Positions 27,726 to 52,496 are shown, counted from the first letter of the stretch. The stretch: DNA of 64,000 nt from Acridotheres tristis (GCA_037013685.1 CM072919.1:25212255-25276254), one strand, 5' to 3'. Program-made: numbers and translations. The notes: generated from the letters alone by a model not told the origin.

Positions 27726-30700
27726 ACAAATATTGTTGACATATTATATTGTCTAAACTGCCTTGTCTACCTAATCAAATTACCCAACTTTATCCATCAA
27801 TTCCTTACTCAGAGGTAATTTTTTCTCACAGGCCTACCAAAATGCAACTTCATTAACCAGCTCCATAAAGAAGAAAGATTAAATACAAGGTCACACGTTC
27901 CAACACCTATGATCTGTCTGTTTTTCAACCAGCATATAGTGGAGCTAGAGCAAACCTTCAGCACCAAATAGTATGTTTAAAATTAGAATAATTGCAGAAT
28001 GATAATGAACAGTAAAGGTCTGCATTAAGTCCTGTGTGGTCTAGGAGGCAATTCTTCCTGAAATGTACTGCTCAAAAGAAGAGTATTAGTTTTACAAGGT
28101 GGATCTACATAGCCTAAGGATTTGTGGTCATTTTCCTCAGAAATAGCAACATGTTTCAGTGTGTAGGAACGGACCTAGCAGCGTAAATTGCTTCTTGTAA
28201 GTTTCAAAAAGGCTAAAGGGTATATGGGTTAAAAGATTTTAAAAGGTTCAAAATTTTTTAAAAGATACAAAAATAAAGAAAACTACTTCAAACTTTCTGA
28301 TTTTTTTGAAGGGATCTACTTCCAATTAAACATACACTGCCTTTAACATCCTCTAGCTCAACATTCTGGTTTCAAATATGGTTTTGGTTACCTATCCATA
28401 TTTTTACATTATTTCTGGCTCTCCTGGAAATGGAATTGATAAAATCCAAGAAAAGGGCTTTTTTTTTTCTTTGCCTTTTTTTCCCCATGTATCTGTTTCT
28501 GAAGAAGAAGGTGGTAGCTAATTTTATGAAGCGAAAAGGGTTTTCAATAGCAGGAAAAAATCTTCGCTTCTCATCAGCACAGGCTGGACTTCTGCTGGCT
28601 AGGTGACATTACATATGCTTGTCATCCTCATTCCTCATATTAGTGAAGTCCTTTTGCCTCATTTCATTCTTTTCACCTGCCTCTTTCCTTCTCTGAGGCT
28701 GTGTCTAATACTATAAAATGTCAGAAATCTAACAAGTAAAGGAGCATCTTTTATATCATTAGAGGAAACATTAGACCTTTTTACATTTTAATCTGTGATG
28801 GTAGCTGTTAACTCCAGTTTGAACATCACTGCTTCACTGACTGGACTCCATCTATTTCCAAAGCAAATTTTAAGAATGTAAAACCTCTGTCAGATAGTTA
28901 CAGAGAACAGAAAATTCTGGCAGTCTTCTGACCAAGATTTTAATATTTTGATGTATGAAGCCTTCATTATAAGCAAAACATCTGGATTTAAAAATAAAAT
29001 ATCATTAACAGTGTTTTCAAGGCCATTTGCCAGGTATGCAAATATCACACAAAGTTTACTTATTCTGCTCTTTGAACCACTACATTACCATTTCCTGACA
29101 CTTTCCTTTCAGACATACACTGAACAAAATTTTATTACTGACACATGTGGTGTAAGACATGAAATGTACATGAAAGACAGAAAATGACTGTATGTTTTGC
29201 CAAGTGGTTATGCATACACAAGAACATGCTGTGAGTGCATGCTATGCTGTGCTGGGGTGTGCTACACTGTGTCACGCCCAGATTCTGATTCTGCTGACAA
29301 ATTATACATGTTCTTTTAAAGAAAAAGCTACAACATTCTTATTAATTCACAACACCTTTCATTCAAAATAAAAGCTTTCATATGTGCAACGTGCAATGAT
29401 CATTTTACAGATAAATAATCTGTGTCCTTGTCTTGCTCCTCTGCTCCTGTAAGAGCATTCTTATGAAGGAAAGTAAGCATTTGTGACAAAAGTGCTTGGC
29501 AACCATGCTGTAGGCTCTTGAAGGACTTGAGACTATTTCAGTCAGCAATAACAAGTCAGTTAATAGCAACAACTATATCACGTAAAAGGAAGGTTTTAGT
29601 GCAAACAGAAGGAATGAAATGCATGTTATAAAAATGTAAACATGTGTGTAGAGCTAAGCGGGAGAAATTTTAGGTAGGACTTTTGAAGATTCTGCAAGTG
29701 CTACTAGAGGCCCTTTTTATATAATATGAAATAATTCTAGAGCACATTTGTTAATGAGAAAGCATTGTTCTATCTAATCACAAATTGAGTGAAACCCACA
29801 GTATGTCAACCTATTGGAGTGACTTTGAAAATGATTAACAGTCCTCAGATCAAATGTATTAGCTGAGTCGCTATATTGGCAATTACTCTAATCTAACCAT
29901 CTGTGGAGCAGCAAGAATGAATATTTTATGACTTGTAATTTCCAATGCGCATTTTGTAGACAGATTTCTTTTATATTTCTGGTTCAAGGCACAACTGATG
30001 TGCCTATTGCATTACTCAGCAACGTTCTGCCAAAATGGTAATATTGTAAATCTTAGCAAATAACCAGGCCATTCTACAGCACTCCGGAAAAACAGTTTGC
30101 TAGTGTTCAGAAATACTATAATTGGAGAATTTTCAATAGGTAATCTCTAGTAATTAGATGCTTCATTTATTTCCTTTCTCTTTTTCTAGATTACATCATC
30201 TGTTTGGTGACACATTAAGTTCTTATTCTGTACTGACCACTAGTATGTTAACAGGATAGGGAAAAAAAAGACTAGCTGCACTTTTGTATCTTGAGTGATC
30301 ATAAGATATCTACTGATTTTAAAACCAGTGACAATACTGGTGAAAACTGTTCAGCCTTTTTTTTTTTTTTCCAAACAGCTTCTTTGGAAACATTTCTTTT
30401 CACCATCGTGACCCATTGGAAAGAAGGTCTAAGTATACAATATTTTGGAAAAAACAGTTGTAAAGGGTACAAAAAAAATTACAATGTACTGAAGACTTCC
30501 CAGGCATCAGGGAAAGGAGAAAAAGAAAAGAAGAAAGTAATTCTATTCCATCTGAATAAAATTTAGCATTGAAAAACAACACTTCAGAATTACTTAAACC
30601 AAGGAATACTGTCAGTGAGATGAGATTGAGGGATGCACAAGAACTTTAGAAAAATAATAATTAAATTCAAGGCCTACAATACCATGGCAGACTATCTCCT

Positions 30701-31089
30701 GAGTATGGATGCCTAATGACTTTTAGTTATTGTTATAAAGACAATCAATTAGACTACATTATTTTAAACTGATTTTAGGTCTCAAGGACAGTAAGGACTT
30801 GTATGCCACTTAAGAAAATCAAGTCCAAACCTGAAAAATCCCACATAAATTGCAATTTTTCTGTGTTCATTCTTAAAAAAGAATTCTAAGGTAAACTGGA
30901 ATCGGCTGATCAGAGTAAAACTTGCATCTTTTGTTCTAATGAGATAATCATATCCTTACGTCATGGACACAGGGGTACAGTGGGTGCCCACATGAATGTG
31001 AGGCACCAGCATGCTCTTGGTGCACATAAAGCACTCCAGGCACTCAGGCTACATTAGAGCAGTGTGTCAAGTGTGGGGTTTTGTCCCAT

Positions 31090-31360
31090 GCTCACTCTGT
31101 TCATCACTAGCAGGGCTGTAACTGAAGCCCTGGATTCAGGTTTGAGCTGTCAATGAAGGATGAGAAACCGGCAAGCATCCAGAGGAAAGATGCTAAGGTC
31201 TGTAGTGGCCTACAGCACATGCCTAAGGAGGAGAGGTTGAGACAGCAGTGCTTGTTTAACCTTTTGAAAAGGAGTCTAAGGAGTTATCATACCTGTCCTA
31301 CAACCATCTGCAGAGATGTTAAAAAGGTATCAGAGACATGGTTTTCTTGATAGGGTTATT
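31090..31360 (+). mobile_element. Degraded CR1-like remnant
   Basis: ATGCCTAAGGAGGAGAGGTT followed by GAGACAGCAGTGCTTGTTTA near 31220-31260 recalls the CR1 segment encoding the C-terminal helix of ORF2. The flanks are not recognisable. Confidence 0.45.
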
Positions 31361-34300
31361 TCCCTTTTCTGAAGGGAAAATATCCAATAATAGCAGTTTG
31401 TGTGTTTCAGATAACATGCTGCTGATGGGGTTGGAGAAAGTTTCTAAATCTTTTGCTGGAGTCCTTATAGATGGTTGAATATTAATTATTGGAGGCTATT
31501 GGCTCAATGAAGCTACAGACAAACTTACTCAGCATAAGAGTAAGATGAGCATACCTATCTTAGTCTTTGAGAAGAGACTCAGACTGGGAACCTTCAGAGG
31601 TCTGTCCCAGTCTATGTGTAATCTGTCATTCTACAGACAGCTGTGAACTGTCTTGTGTTCAAGGCAATGAGACAGAGTTTAGTCCCTTGAGCACTTCCAG
31701 AAGCAGTGAATCGGAAGTCAGTAAACTGGCAGTGCAGGATTACATCAGCCTGACGTGCTGTAGATCCCTTCCTGCCGAGGAACAGTGTAAGCAGAGCATC
31801 AGAGATGGAAACACCACTGCCCTCCAATTACTGCATCTCCTTTTTGAGCTGAGGCACTTGACTATGTTAAAAATCTCTGTACCCTTATCCTGAGAATCTT
31901 CTGCTCCTTAATTTAGTATTTTTGGAATAGGATGGATTCCATATTTAAATGTAAAATCTTTTACATGAACTATTGAATTAACCATGTAACACTATATCAA
32001 TAAACTCTATGGCAGAGATAGTTACAGAGGTATATTTGCTTCCTTCCAGTTTATATCTTCAAGTGATCTCTTTGCCTTGAAAATTCTGCAAAAAGTCCAG
32101 GACCCAAATATGTGTGTGAATGGGAAACCAGAAACATTTCTGATAAGATCACTTTGAATATTTTCTTTTGATCTTGAAACACTTTCAGAACTAAGTTCTT
32201 CTTGCTTTCAAGATTTCATGGTACAGAATAATGCACTTTGAAACTCCAGGACTTTGAGACAACTTGAGGCTCACTCCAGGAGATGGTTGCTGTGTCAAAA
32301 TAGTCTTCCTTTGCGAAAATAAGAAAAACCTGTGCTGAGCATTAAAGCATCAAATTGACCTCTAGGTAACTGGACGACTGAGTGACTCTGTGCTGGACCT
32401 GCAGGCTTAGGGCCACAAATGCCACTCTCTGCTTATCTGAAAAGCGTTTTTTAGTTCCTGAGTATTTGCAGAGGACAAAATAAGAGCAATACAAGTGGTA
32501 AAACCTAAAAAGGTAGTGGAACACATAATACTCAATAAAATCTTTCCCCTAGTGTTTGTAAGAGGCACAACTGGAGATTCTTCTTCTTCCTCCTATTATT
32601 ATTCCTGTTCTTATTTTATAGTACACTTATTCAGAAAATTAGATACTGCTGAATGACTGATAATGATGCCATATTAAGAACAAAACAGCTGAGACTTTCA
32701 GAATTATCTGACATACTTAATGGCCCAATTTAGCCTTAAATTTTAAAAAAGAGACTGCCACTGTCCTAGTCTCTTTGAAGAGAATGCCATTTTCTATGTC
32801 TTTAATAAGTGAGAACAAGTTTAAAGCTTCCCTTTGTGAACAGTATGTGACCCCAAATATCCAGGAGAGCTATCACTGCACTGGAAAAAGACATAGTTAG
32901 AGCAAAGGAAAATAAATAAGAAGAAATGACAAGCCTAGCATGTAAAACTCAGGCAGGCTTAAAAATAAGAATAAAATCTTCTTTCAGCACTATTGTGGAG
33001 GGGCATGCTGTGAAATAAAGTTATCAATTGTTTACTAGATCCTAAATCTGTTCTGATTTTTAGAGCAGACTTTCTTTTTAGCGATTTACTAAAAATTGTA
33101 CCTTTTCCTGACTCTCCTACAAAGAAATTTCTGATGATGTCAGTGTATTTACCCATTCCACATGTTTGCAACTGGAATATGGTAGGTAAAGACATACATT
33201 CATGGCTGCACCAGCTCCCATTTGGCTAAAAATCCATTGGCAGCAATGCCCTGCCATGCACAGGATGAAGGATCTGCATTGCTCTGCTATAAATAAGGGT
33301 AAAAAAAGCATCAGAAATTGGCCATCTGTTTGGCTGACCCAACAAGGCAGGTGGTCTTTCTCATCCATATGCTCAACTTCCTAATAACTAGAGGGTGAGC
33401 AGGACTCAGCCACCCTCTTTTAAATCAAAGAAAAACAAAACATTGCAGAAACATTCTGGATGTCACTGAACAAAGATGTACAAATCTTATTGCCAGCCAT
33501 CTTTTTGAATAATTTTTTCAAATTTCTACTTTGAGGAAGTGTTATGAGATCCAAGTACCTTTGTGTTTATAAGAAAGGGAGCGAGTGGTTAAATGGTGGA
33601 GAGTCTCTGTCACAGAGGAAAGTGAAAAGGAGGATGCTTACTTTTGTGTGTGGAGTATACTGCAGAAAGAAAACAAAGAGAAATTCTTCAGTTTTTGTAG
33701 ATGTTTGAAGAAATCAGGCAAGCATTAGACTTGAACCACCAAAGTCTGTAGTTTCATCCATCAGTCACTTTTTTAAAAGATAAGTCTCTTGACTAAATCT
33801 GAATTAAGTTAAATCTCTCTAAAGAGATTTATTTTTTAAGATAAGATTCTGCCACCAAAATGTTGCGCTGTAAACTGTAAAAGCTCACACTTTTCTTTTA
33901 AATGCCTTCAAAATAAGTGCTATTTATGCCACCATTATATGTATTTTCATGATATGCCATTTTCAAATGTGCCTTTTTGTTGCTGGTCAAGCTAGGATTA
34001 GATTACACTATCTTCATCTGCTAAGGAATCTCCCAGGCATGCACCCACTGCTTATGATGCACACATATTGTGCATATCTACATAGTACTCTCTGAGAAAA
34101 AGCAATATAACTGTGATATCCAGTGATATGAGTGGAGCTCATGCAGTGGTGCTGAAGGCTGTAAGTGGCACATCATTTTAATTTAAGCACAGGTTATATT
34201 CATCATACATAAAACTTTATTAAGCATGAAGAACGTTCTAGTTTATGTTCACCCAATTGGGCCTGCCTGTAATTCCTTGTCATCTGATGACTGAAAGCTA

Positions 34301-35272
34301 AATGCTTTTCCTAGTCTCATCCCAGTTTCACATGCCTGTATTACAGAAAGTTTCACTATTCCTCAAAACTGCATGTTTAGAGAGAGCTATTAGCAGAAAG
34401 GCTACATATGATAACTTTTGAAAAACTAGATCTGTTTTCATTCCTAAAGAAATCTTATGGAGCTACAATACTGATGTTTGTTTCTGAGACCAAAAATAAA
34501 ATTTAAATTAAGTTCCCATCTCAAAGCATGTGTACACTACATCAAGCATCAAGCGTGGGTACACTACAGAAATAATAATATAAGACTGAGATATTGTATT
34601 TTATTTTATCCATGCAGAACTGCTTACTTACATAACTGTTTTATTCTTTTAGGTAGGAAAGTGGTACATGAAAAGAAAAAATATAACTTTGAGAGAAAAG
34701 CTGGGGCTTCAGTCTGGTCATGATGCAATATCATCAGGGGTGCAAAAGATGAAGTGGAAGGAGCACCTAACCTCATAACTCAGCCTCTGGCTTTGGCTAA
34801 AGATAGCTGCCTAGGAGAAACTAATAAACACAGTGCAAAGGTATAGCAGCACTTCTGTGCAACACTACCACTGCCTATTAATATCAGTGTCTCTGCAACC
34901 TGCTAAACATTTATAATAAAAAACCTGTCTCTTATGTTTTTGTCACCTTTTTATTTAACACTACTGATTTCATCTTATTCTTTACTGAATGAAGAACCTA
35001 ACTGTACACAGTTCCAAGGAAGAGAGGCTACCAAAGACCTGAGTGGAATATGAACCTTAGAAAATACTGCTTGAAACTTAGCAGAAACAAATCCAGCTAT
35101 TTGGGCTGTGCCTTTACCAAAACAAAATTTTATTATCTTTTTTCCTAATTATTTGCTTTCACAAGCTCATGGTCACCACAGACAGTGGAACTACTCCCCC
35201 AGATATGCAGGATTATTGCTTCTTTATACTGAGGGGATTTTGCAATTATGAAGCAACACAAGCAACATGTTA

Positions 35273-44697
<9,425 letters not shown>

Positions 44698-44911
44698 CTG
44701 TGTTTACTCCTCCAGTGAATATCCATGCTCCAGTTGTCATTGCAGCCTTAATAAGTCCTTTTCCAAAGACTTGTTTGAGTTTTGGCTGAAGTTCAAAGTT
44801 CTGAAGGCCCCCGTGCACAGAGATGAGAAGTTTGGGGAGCTCAAGTTGCCATTCTTTGGTCATCAGATGCAGAAGAAGGTCAGGCTTTGTGTCAAAAGAC
44901 ACACGTACATA
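44698..44911 (-). CDS. TRPM3: TRPM3 coding exon (window exon 3; MHR1 / SLOG-like core)
   Basis: This 214-nt exon encodes 71 residues from [16 protein letters not shown] to WIFTGGVNT plus one base of a Gly codon. It carries the first half of the TRPM SLOG-like domain: the [11 protein letters not shown] strand and turn, and the [10 protein letters not shown] motif whose glycines line the ligand pocket in related SLOG/LSDAT folds. In TRPM2 the equivalent region contributes to nucleotide binding; such binding is not established for TRPM3 here. The acceptor is TTTCTGCAG|TAT and the donor ACAG|GTAAGA; phase 0 in, phase 1 out. The sequence is almost identical to what I recall of mammalian TRPM3. Confidence 0.97.
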
Positions 44912-46164
44912 CTGCAGAAACAAGGGCAATAGTAGAGGAAAAAAAATTTGGTTATACCCACTGATTTCTAATGCATGTTATCTGTGCCCAGTTGATCACT
45001 ATTTTTAATGACAAAACTATTAACTGTTTGCTAACCTGATGATTAGTTTCTAGTTAAGAAACTAGGAATAATGGAACACTTGCAATTCACAGGCTGGATA
45101 ATTTTCTTTATTTAGGAAATTAAGACATTAATTGGTTCAAAATCCTTAGTAATGCTTGAAAGTAATGTCTACAATTTATAAATGCAAAAAACTGGAGCAG
45201 AAATGTAAGAGGGCTGCCAAAGATGACCTAGGTAAGTCAGGGTCACAACTGTGCATGTACTTGTACCTCATTTTCAAATTAACGAAGTTAAATGCTCAGA
45301 TGGTAAGAAATAACAGATTAAAAACTCAGTTCTTCAAGCACACATAAGTATAACTGAGCAAGACTACTAAACTGATACTTTCCAGATGAAAGAATGAAAG
45401 CGGAAAGATGAAAGAAATACAATTTGTACAGTTTCATGATCTTGCCTTAGAAGACTCTAGATCCTAAAATGGCTGTGAAACAAATTCACACATTTCCAAT
45501 TGCTGGCTGTTCTGTGCTACACTTGCAGCAATTTGTGCTAGAGAGATCATATGTGTGCTCAAAGATAACAACTGTCTTCAAAATTTCTACAGCACTACCA
45601 TGTCACATAAATACCTGTCTCTCTCTTACAAGCCTTTCTCCTGCTCTTTCAGTTGCTGTTTCACAAAACCTGTGACAGAGCAGGTAATATTTTTTTTATT
45701 TCTAGGTACATATCAGAAACACGGAAATAATCCTTTCTATAGCTACTAAGATCTGGAAGGACGCCCTTAATAAAATAAAATAGGTTGCAGAAAGCACTCA
45801 TCTGTCAAACTTCTGATAGAATCAATGTCTGTAGAGCAACTTCAGCAGTCTTTCTCTTAATGGGTTGTCAGCACAGACATCAGGTGTATACCTTTGCCTT
45901 CAGCCTGAGGAATGCCTAGTCCTAATTTATTTATTGTAACATGCCAGGTAGTATAACATCCGTACATATTATGTGTTATGAATGATGTTCTATTTTTCCA
46001 ATTTATCAAGCAACAAGATTAAATTTAATAGTAAATTTTTAATAGTAACAAAATGAATACAATCAAAATATTGGAGATGACAATTATAGTATTGGAGATG
46101 AATACAATCAAAGTGCATATATTTAAGAATATACAAAATTTGGCAGCAAGTAATTTACTATAAT

Positions 46165-46672
46165 TGAGGTTCGTATAAAGCATAAGCAAAACCGACCGGG
46201 GAGTGGCTCCCATTCCTCACGTACCAAAGCATCCAGGCCAACAATCCCACTTATATACTGCAGGCTACAGAAGTTTCTAGAAAACTCCTCCTAGTTTCTA
46301 TTCCTAAAATCTACATCACTGTGTGTACAGCACATGCTCTGCTAAAGGGTTAGGGGGTCTTTCATGCTTTTGAGGGTCTTATTTCCGATGAAGGCTCGTC
46401 GTCTTCCTCAGTGACCGAGGTGTGACCTGCAGGTAGCGCAGGTGCCCTGTGTGACTGAGCAGATGTTTTCCATAACAAGACTTTAATTGAGTCCCTTGCT
46501 TGGAATCATCCCATTTTTAAGGTCGAAACTTTCTATTTCTAGATGCTGCTTGTCAGACCTACGTCCTTCTACTATTCTTGTTTGACTTTCTTCCAACCTT
46601 CTTCTTCGACTCCCAACATCTGGAAGATGTCCTTTGCCCTGTCTCACCCATCTCCCCCCTCACTCTGTAACA
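46165..46672 (-). mobile_element. Candidate solo LTR or LTR fragment (antisense)
   Basis: A CpG-containing island of sequence in AT-rich intron. Read on the minus strand it starts TGTTACAGAGTGAGGGGGGA at 46672, has a TATATAA box at 46257-46251, and continues GTGGGATTGTTGGCCTGGAT and CACTCCCCGGTCGGTTTTGC, a pattern like the U3-TATA-R order of avian LTRs. I cannot place the 3' terminus or the target-site duplication, and no matching partner LTR is in the window. No gag or pol remnant is visible beside it. Confidence 0.45.
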
Positions 46673-49600
46673 ATTGTCTTCTACTGATCTAAATACAATT
46701 TTGTTAATATAGTTACAATTTAATTAGCACGAATCACATTTATCACATATGTAATCATTTTGTCCCTTTTTGACACATCTAATCAGTATTTCTTGAGAAG
46801 AGTTTGTTGTTTTTTAGCAATACCATATGATAATAAAGTGGATTCCTTTCTAGTTGAATAAGAAATAAGGATTTGACATTTTCCAGAGGAAACTGCTAAT
46901 AGACAGGATTTTTTGCAAGAATGGGTTGTTGCACAGTAAACATCTATTGTTAACATTTCTGGAAGCAGTAGTTTGTTTGCACAATTAGTTGTGGGGCCTG
47001 AGCAAGAACTTGGGAATGCACATTCACCCCAGTGCATCAGTAACATTCTTTGCAGCAGTCAGACAAACTTGCAACAGCTACTGGACATAAAAAACACAGT
47101 ATTCATGTCTGTCAAGCTCATTAATAAAGATGAACTGCCTCCTCAGTAGCTACTCAGTCAATTTGCAGTGTGAGATAAAATCTTGTATGGCACCTGATCC
47201 CACTGAGTAGATTAAATATTAATAATTTTTAATTTGGGATTTGAGAGTTGTCAAAGTTTTAACACACCAGGGGAGGTGCAACAAGAAAGATCCTTTTCCC
47301 CTTTTTTTATGTCTTAAGGAGATCTGAGGCTGCAAAGGGTAACTGGAGGCATTCACAGACAACATCCCTCATGGGACCTACATGAAAATTCTGTTGGTCA
47401 AACGATGGAGTCTTTGGTTTGGAATCACTGGTACCTTACTCTGCTTTTTGGTGAAGACAGACTGTAAGTCTTAAGAAGATAATTAAGGTGAATTCATACT
47501 GGCAATGACCATAAAAATATGTTGAAAACATGCCATTGCATCATCTGGGATAATATTAAGATGAAGGCACAAATGGCATCAGATGTGTATTATCTTATCT
47601 GGACAGTGACTACTTTTTTCTTGCTAATTTGATTCTTTAGCCTTTTCTAAAAATACCTCAGAATGCATGATTTCACTGTCCCTACCTTCTTAAATCTATG
47701 TATTACTCTTCTTACACAAGAATTCTAATAAATATAAATCTATAAAGTGAAGAAGAAGTATTTTCTTGCATTTATATGAAATGTAGATAACTTGTATTGG
47801 AACCAACTGCTTGCTTTTTATACTGCAGGCAAACTCCCTCTATACTTAGGATAATTTTACTTTTCAAATCTAAGTTTTTTCATGTAAATTAAAATTTAAA
47901 TAAAGTGAGATAAGATTGACTGGTTTAGAAGTTTTTGGCAATGATGTCGAACATGATTTTTTTGTTGTGCATAGCATTCAATTTTTGTGACTATTTGAAT
48001 AATTTTTGATCCTACCAAGGCAATTTTTAGTTTGGCATACTTGAATTTACTTTTTTGCCACTACTTAATATGTTACCTAGTAACTAAAAGAGAATCCTGA
48101 TTTAAAAAGTTTACATTAAATTATAAATCACATCTTTAAGGCCATTTTTGCCTGTAACAAAAATTCATGTCTTCTAATCTCATAATAGAATATTTAGCTC
48201 TATCAGTTTTTGCTTAGGATGTTAATGAGTCTTTCTGCTGTTCCTGAATTCTCTTGCTATATCCTCTGGAGGCAGATACAAAATTTGAATGTAAGCCAAA
48301 CCACGATGCTGTTGTGCTATTAAATTCCTAGTGTACCTGTGTGGTACTATCAGCTCTAATGGGAGTTATTTAGCTCTTTCTTTATGGGAAAAGTATATGG
48401 ATCAGATGTAAGAATTCAGTTTTTATGTGTCAGCCAAGCAGGGGAAGTTAGAAAGCAAAAGTACAGTTCTGAATCACAAAACCTACAGACTGACCTGACT
48501 GGCATCAACACTGAATGTGAAAGGACAAAGCATCATTACAAAGCTGTAATGACCATTTCATCCCTAGACTAGCACAGTGGTAGTTAGCAAGAGTGCATTT
48601 GTTGCCAGTTGTTGTTTCACCTTTTTTGTCAAGTGTTCTCTAAAAGAAACCTATGTCCACCATCAGCCAAATTGCCAGACACTTCCAAGTTCGACCCCAG
48701 TGCCCTAGGGCAAAAGTCAAAGTTCCTGAGAAATAGAATTACTACTCTTTTACTTAAGCACAGCTGTCTCATTAAAGTACTTGGTGAATTATTGCAGATT
48801 GGAGTGTCAGTGAATAAATTAAAGAGACGCAGAATTTTGCTGTATTTCTGAAAGTAAATCTATTCAGACAACATTTTGTGATCTGCATTCTAACATTGCT
48901 CCTATGCTACTTTTTGGTAACATATTTAGGTTTCTATCACTGCAGATATGTATTCAAATTAAAGACTGGTTGCCTCAAAGTGTGATCCTCATGAAAAAAT
49001 AAATAAATGTAATTCTCACTGAATTCAACAAAAACCCTGCTACTTAGACTGAAACCAGATTGCTTCTGTGTAAGTTATTTCTTAACACCTTAAGGCCTAA
49101 TCCAAGTTCCACTAAACAATCAGTGAAAGGACCCTCATTGATTTAAAGGGCTTTGGATAAAGGTTTTTCTGTGTTATTTCCCCTTTCTCTCCATGTAGAG
49201 CACCATCTTTTAAATCGTGTAAATATTTTTAAGCATTAATATTCTATAACAGAAAGAATGTTTGCTGCCTTTTCATGGTTTACACAACTTATAGGATTAT
49301 CTTTTTTGTTCCTCTCGAAAGCCCTGATGACATTTGGAATCCTTTTTATATAGTTTTTATAAAACTCAATGCATTTTAAACCAAGAAAAATATCTTATTC
49401 TTTGACTGACTTCCAAATATCCTTAATAAAGTTTAAAGGATCTGAGTATCAGCAACTTTGCCTAAGTAACTGTTAATGTTCATTGGAATTCTACTGCTGT
49501 TTTCATGTTTCTGTGCACCATAAGAAAAGTTAAGCAGATAACACTGAAGTAAACTTCCTTTCTTTTGCAGCTGCAAACTTATTTTAGGATTTTACTCTGC

Positions 49601-49793
49601 ATATGAAATGTATCATTGAAATGCATTCAGTGAGGAGGAATCTATTTAATTCACCGAAGGCTTTTCAAACAGCCATCTTCCATTTAACCCTGAAAACCCA
49701 CGATGAAAGAAATTTTAGTTCTGCAAGCAGCAATCATTTAAAGAGGTTTATAGAAAATCCAGGCCCACTAATTAATGAGAGAACATTAAGGGG

Positions 49794-49801
49794 GTGTGTG
49801 T

Positions 49802-49833
<32 letters not shown>
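49794..49833 (+). repeat. GT dinucleotide microsatellite
   Basis: A GT run interrupted once by TCTCT at 49801-49805; about 40 bp. Confidence 0.95.
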
Positions 49834-49836
<3 letters not shown>

Positions 49837-52496
49837 GGCAGATAGTGTATTTAAAAAATGGGTTTAGTTTGCTCACAAGTGCAGTGCAAAATGCATCACA
49901 GCAAGATTGTCTTAACCGGTACACTGATGAACAGAATATATATTCAAATTTTTCAGAATATTGCTCTTAATTGGAATGGAATCACTCACATTAGTTTGAT
50001 AATTGTTTTCTGACTTAATAAAATGCTAGTATATAGATAAGTGTCTTCCTTCTTAAACTGCAAAGAGTCAACTAGTGTAAGCAGATCATATTTTATTAGT
50101 TTTCCTGTATTTTTATCAATTTTATTTACAAAACCTCTTAACAAAATTTATGTACATCCACACCCCTCTCACATCGTTTTACAGTTGTTAAATTTGAAAA
50201 TCTGCTATAAAAACAAAATAAATGCAGACAAGCAAAATTGTTAACTGCATTTCTTACATATTAATGGGATGAGTCACTTGTAAAGAAAATATGAGATTGA
50301 GAGGGATCTAAACACCACAGATCATCTGTGGTTGCATGAAACTGAAGGAAAGGCCTTTCTCGTAACTGATCTTGTTAACGAGTTAATCTCAGCTACGTGT
50401 TCCTATATAATTTCCTGCACAAATTATTAAGCTATTCACATTATTGATTTAAGAAGGATATTGCAGCTGCACTGAAGACACTTTAACAATTCCATGGCAT
50501 TAGCAAAAGTCATGCTGTTTGGGAATTTTTGTTCCATGTGGCATGTAAACCATGTGGTTTACAACACGTAAACCTACATAATTGCTGTTTTGTTCCAAAT
50601 CCATGTGCTCTGTTACAATTTCAGTATAATTTTCATTTCCACAGCTATAGATTTGTTTGTTGTTGTGTGGTGGCAACTGATATAATATTGTATCATGGAA
50701 AGTATATTTATACTTACTATATATTTTGTATTAAAATCTAATTCTGTTATTTCAAATGGAAAAATAATTATCTGTCAATTTTATGTGTACTAATCTATTC
50801 CATTAATTGTCTCTTAATTTCCCAGGAGTGTAAGGTCATGGTTCCTATTAACAAACCCCACCTAATTCTTAGCAGTCCAATTCAGAAAAAATTTAGCAAT
50901 TTTGCTGTTAGCACAGACCAAGAAAAAAAATACTAATCAGTTCAGTGTTTGCCTTGCTTAGTAATTTTCATGTATGGGCATCCATTTCAGGAAAAAAACA
51001 GGGAACAGGTGGAACATTTAATGCCAATGTTTTCCCCTGAGGTTTCCCTTGCCAAATCTTGCTGCTTTGCGAGGTTTTTTTATTAGCCAATAGGCACAAT
51101 ATAAAACTACTATGACTGCCAGCAAAAAACAGCTTGCATGCTGTAGAGTTATTTGGTAGCCAGCACCTAGAAAATTACTAGCACATTTTTAGAAAGGAAT
51201 AAACTCATCATGTTTTCTCCCCTTTATCTTTCTTTCCTTATCCACACTGATCAGCTTCTCTGCATTTGGGTTTGAGAACATACAGTTGAACAAGAATATT
51301 TCCAAGAGCTACTATGTACTTGCTCCCTTTTTTTCAAGCCTTATTTTATCAATATAATGTCTTCTTTTTCCTTCCTCTGATGAAAAAGTTACGGAGTTCC
51401 TTTGATTGAGCAAATTCTTGGCTTCCACAGAAAACTTCGGATTTGTTAACTTTTATTTAATATGGGAAAATCCTAGTACCCAGTACATGCAAAGGTAGGA
51501 GTTAAATTTTCTATTAATAAAACTGCAACATCTACTTAGGCAGCTTTTTGACTATAGTCTACCCTAAAATAATGTTTGGGACTGGAAATATGAACACAAT
51601 GACATCTTCATGCTGCTTTCTGTGGCAAACACAGTATAACAAAATTCTTAAATCCATTTCCATTTAAATGGTATGCAAGCCTCCTTATTTGTGTTTTGAT
51701 CTTATGAATGGTATTTTTCTCACTGGTGGTCAGCAAGCACAAAACCCATTCGAGAGATATTTATTGAACTGTTTAATTTGAAGCACTTTTCCCACTAGTG
51801 AATAATCAAATTTCTGGAGATTTTCTAGATTTTTTAATGAATGAAAATTTTGTTTTATCCCAATACTTTGGGTGGGATTTAATGATTACAAAGAGATGGC
51901 ATGTGCAACTTCCTGATTCTAGTCTGAAAAAATAAATCCAGAGAGTTTCCAGCAATAAGTGCATTGTCTTTATTTATCCCTGTTTTAGCTTGCTATTTAG
52001 TTTTCTGAGAGTTTTAGTCCCTCTCTCTGTTCTCTTTCTTTCTTTTTTCTAAATTGTTCATGGTTTCGCTCCCGACTGCATTCTGTGACAATGTTTCTCT
52101 TCCCTTTATGCTGACTTCCAGTTTTATCTCCACAGTTTCATTTCAATTGAGCACACAGCATGACTCTTAGAGCATGTCTCTTCTGGCGCTAAGCTAGGAC
52201 ATCAGAATCCCAGCAAAGATGAGAAATCCTCTAAGAGAATTGGTGTCAACACCTTCCTTAAAATCTTCATTTCTTGGCTCTCCAAGACTACTTTTATCTG
52301 GGCAGGGCTGTTTTTTGCTTTGTAGCAATCTTCAAGGACATCACTGAGAAAGCTCTAGTTATTATCCCTTCTCATAAAACTGATTCAATGAAAAGAATCC
52401 ATATACAATTAATAACATTCCTTACTGTATCTTTGGACCTCTGGCCTTGCAGATTTTTAGTTGACTGGTTATCAAATGAACATACATGTCTGTGAT

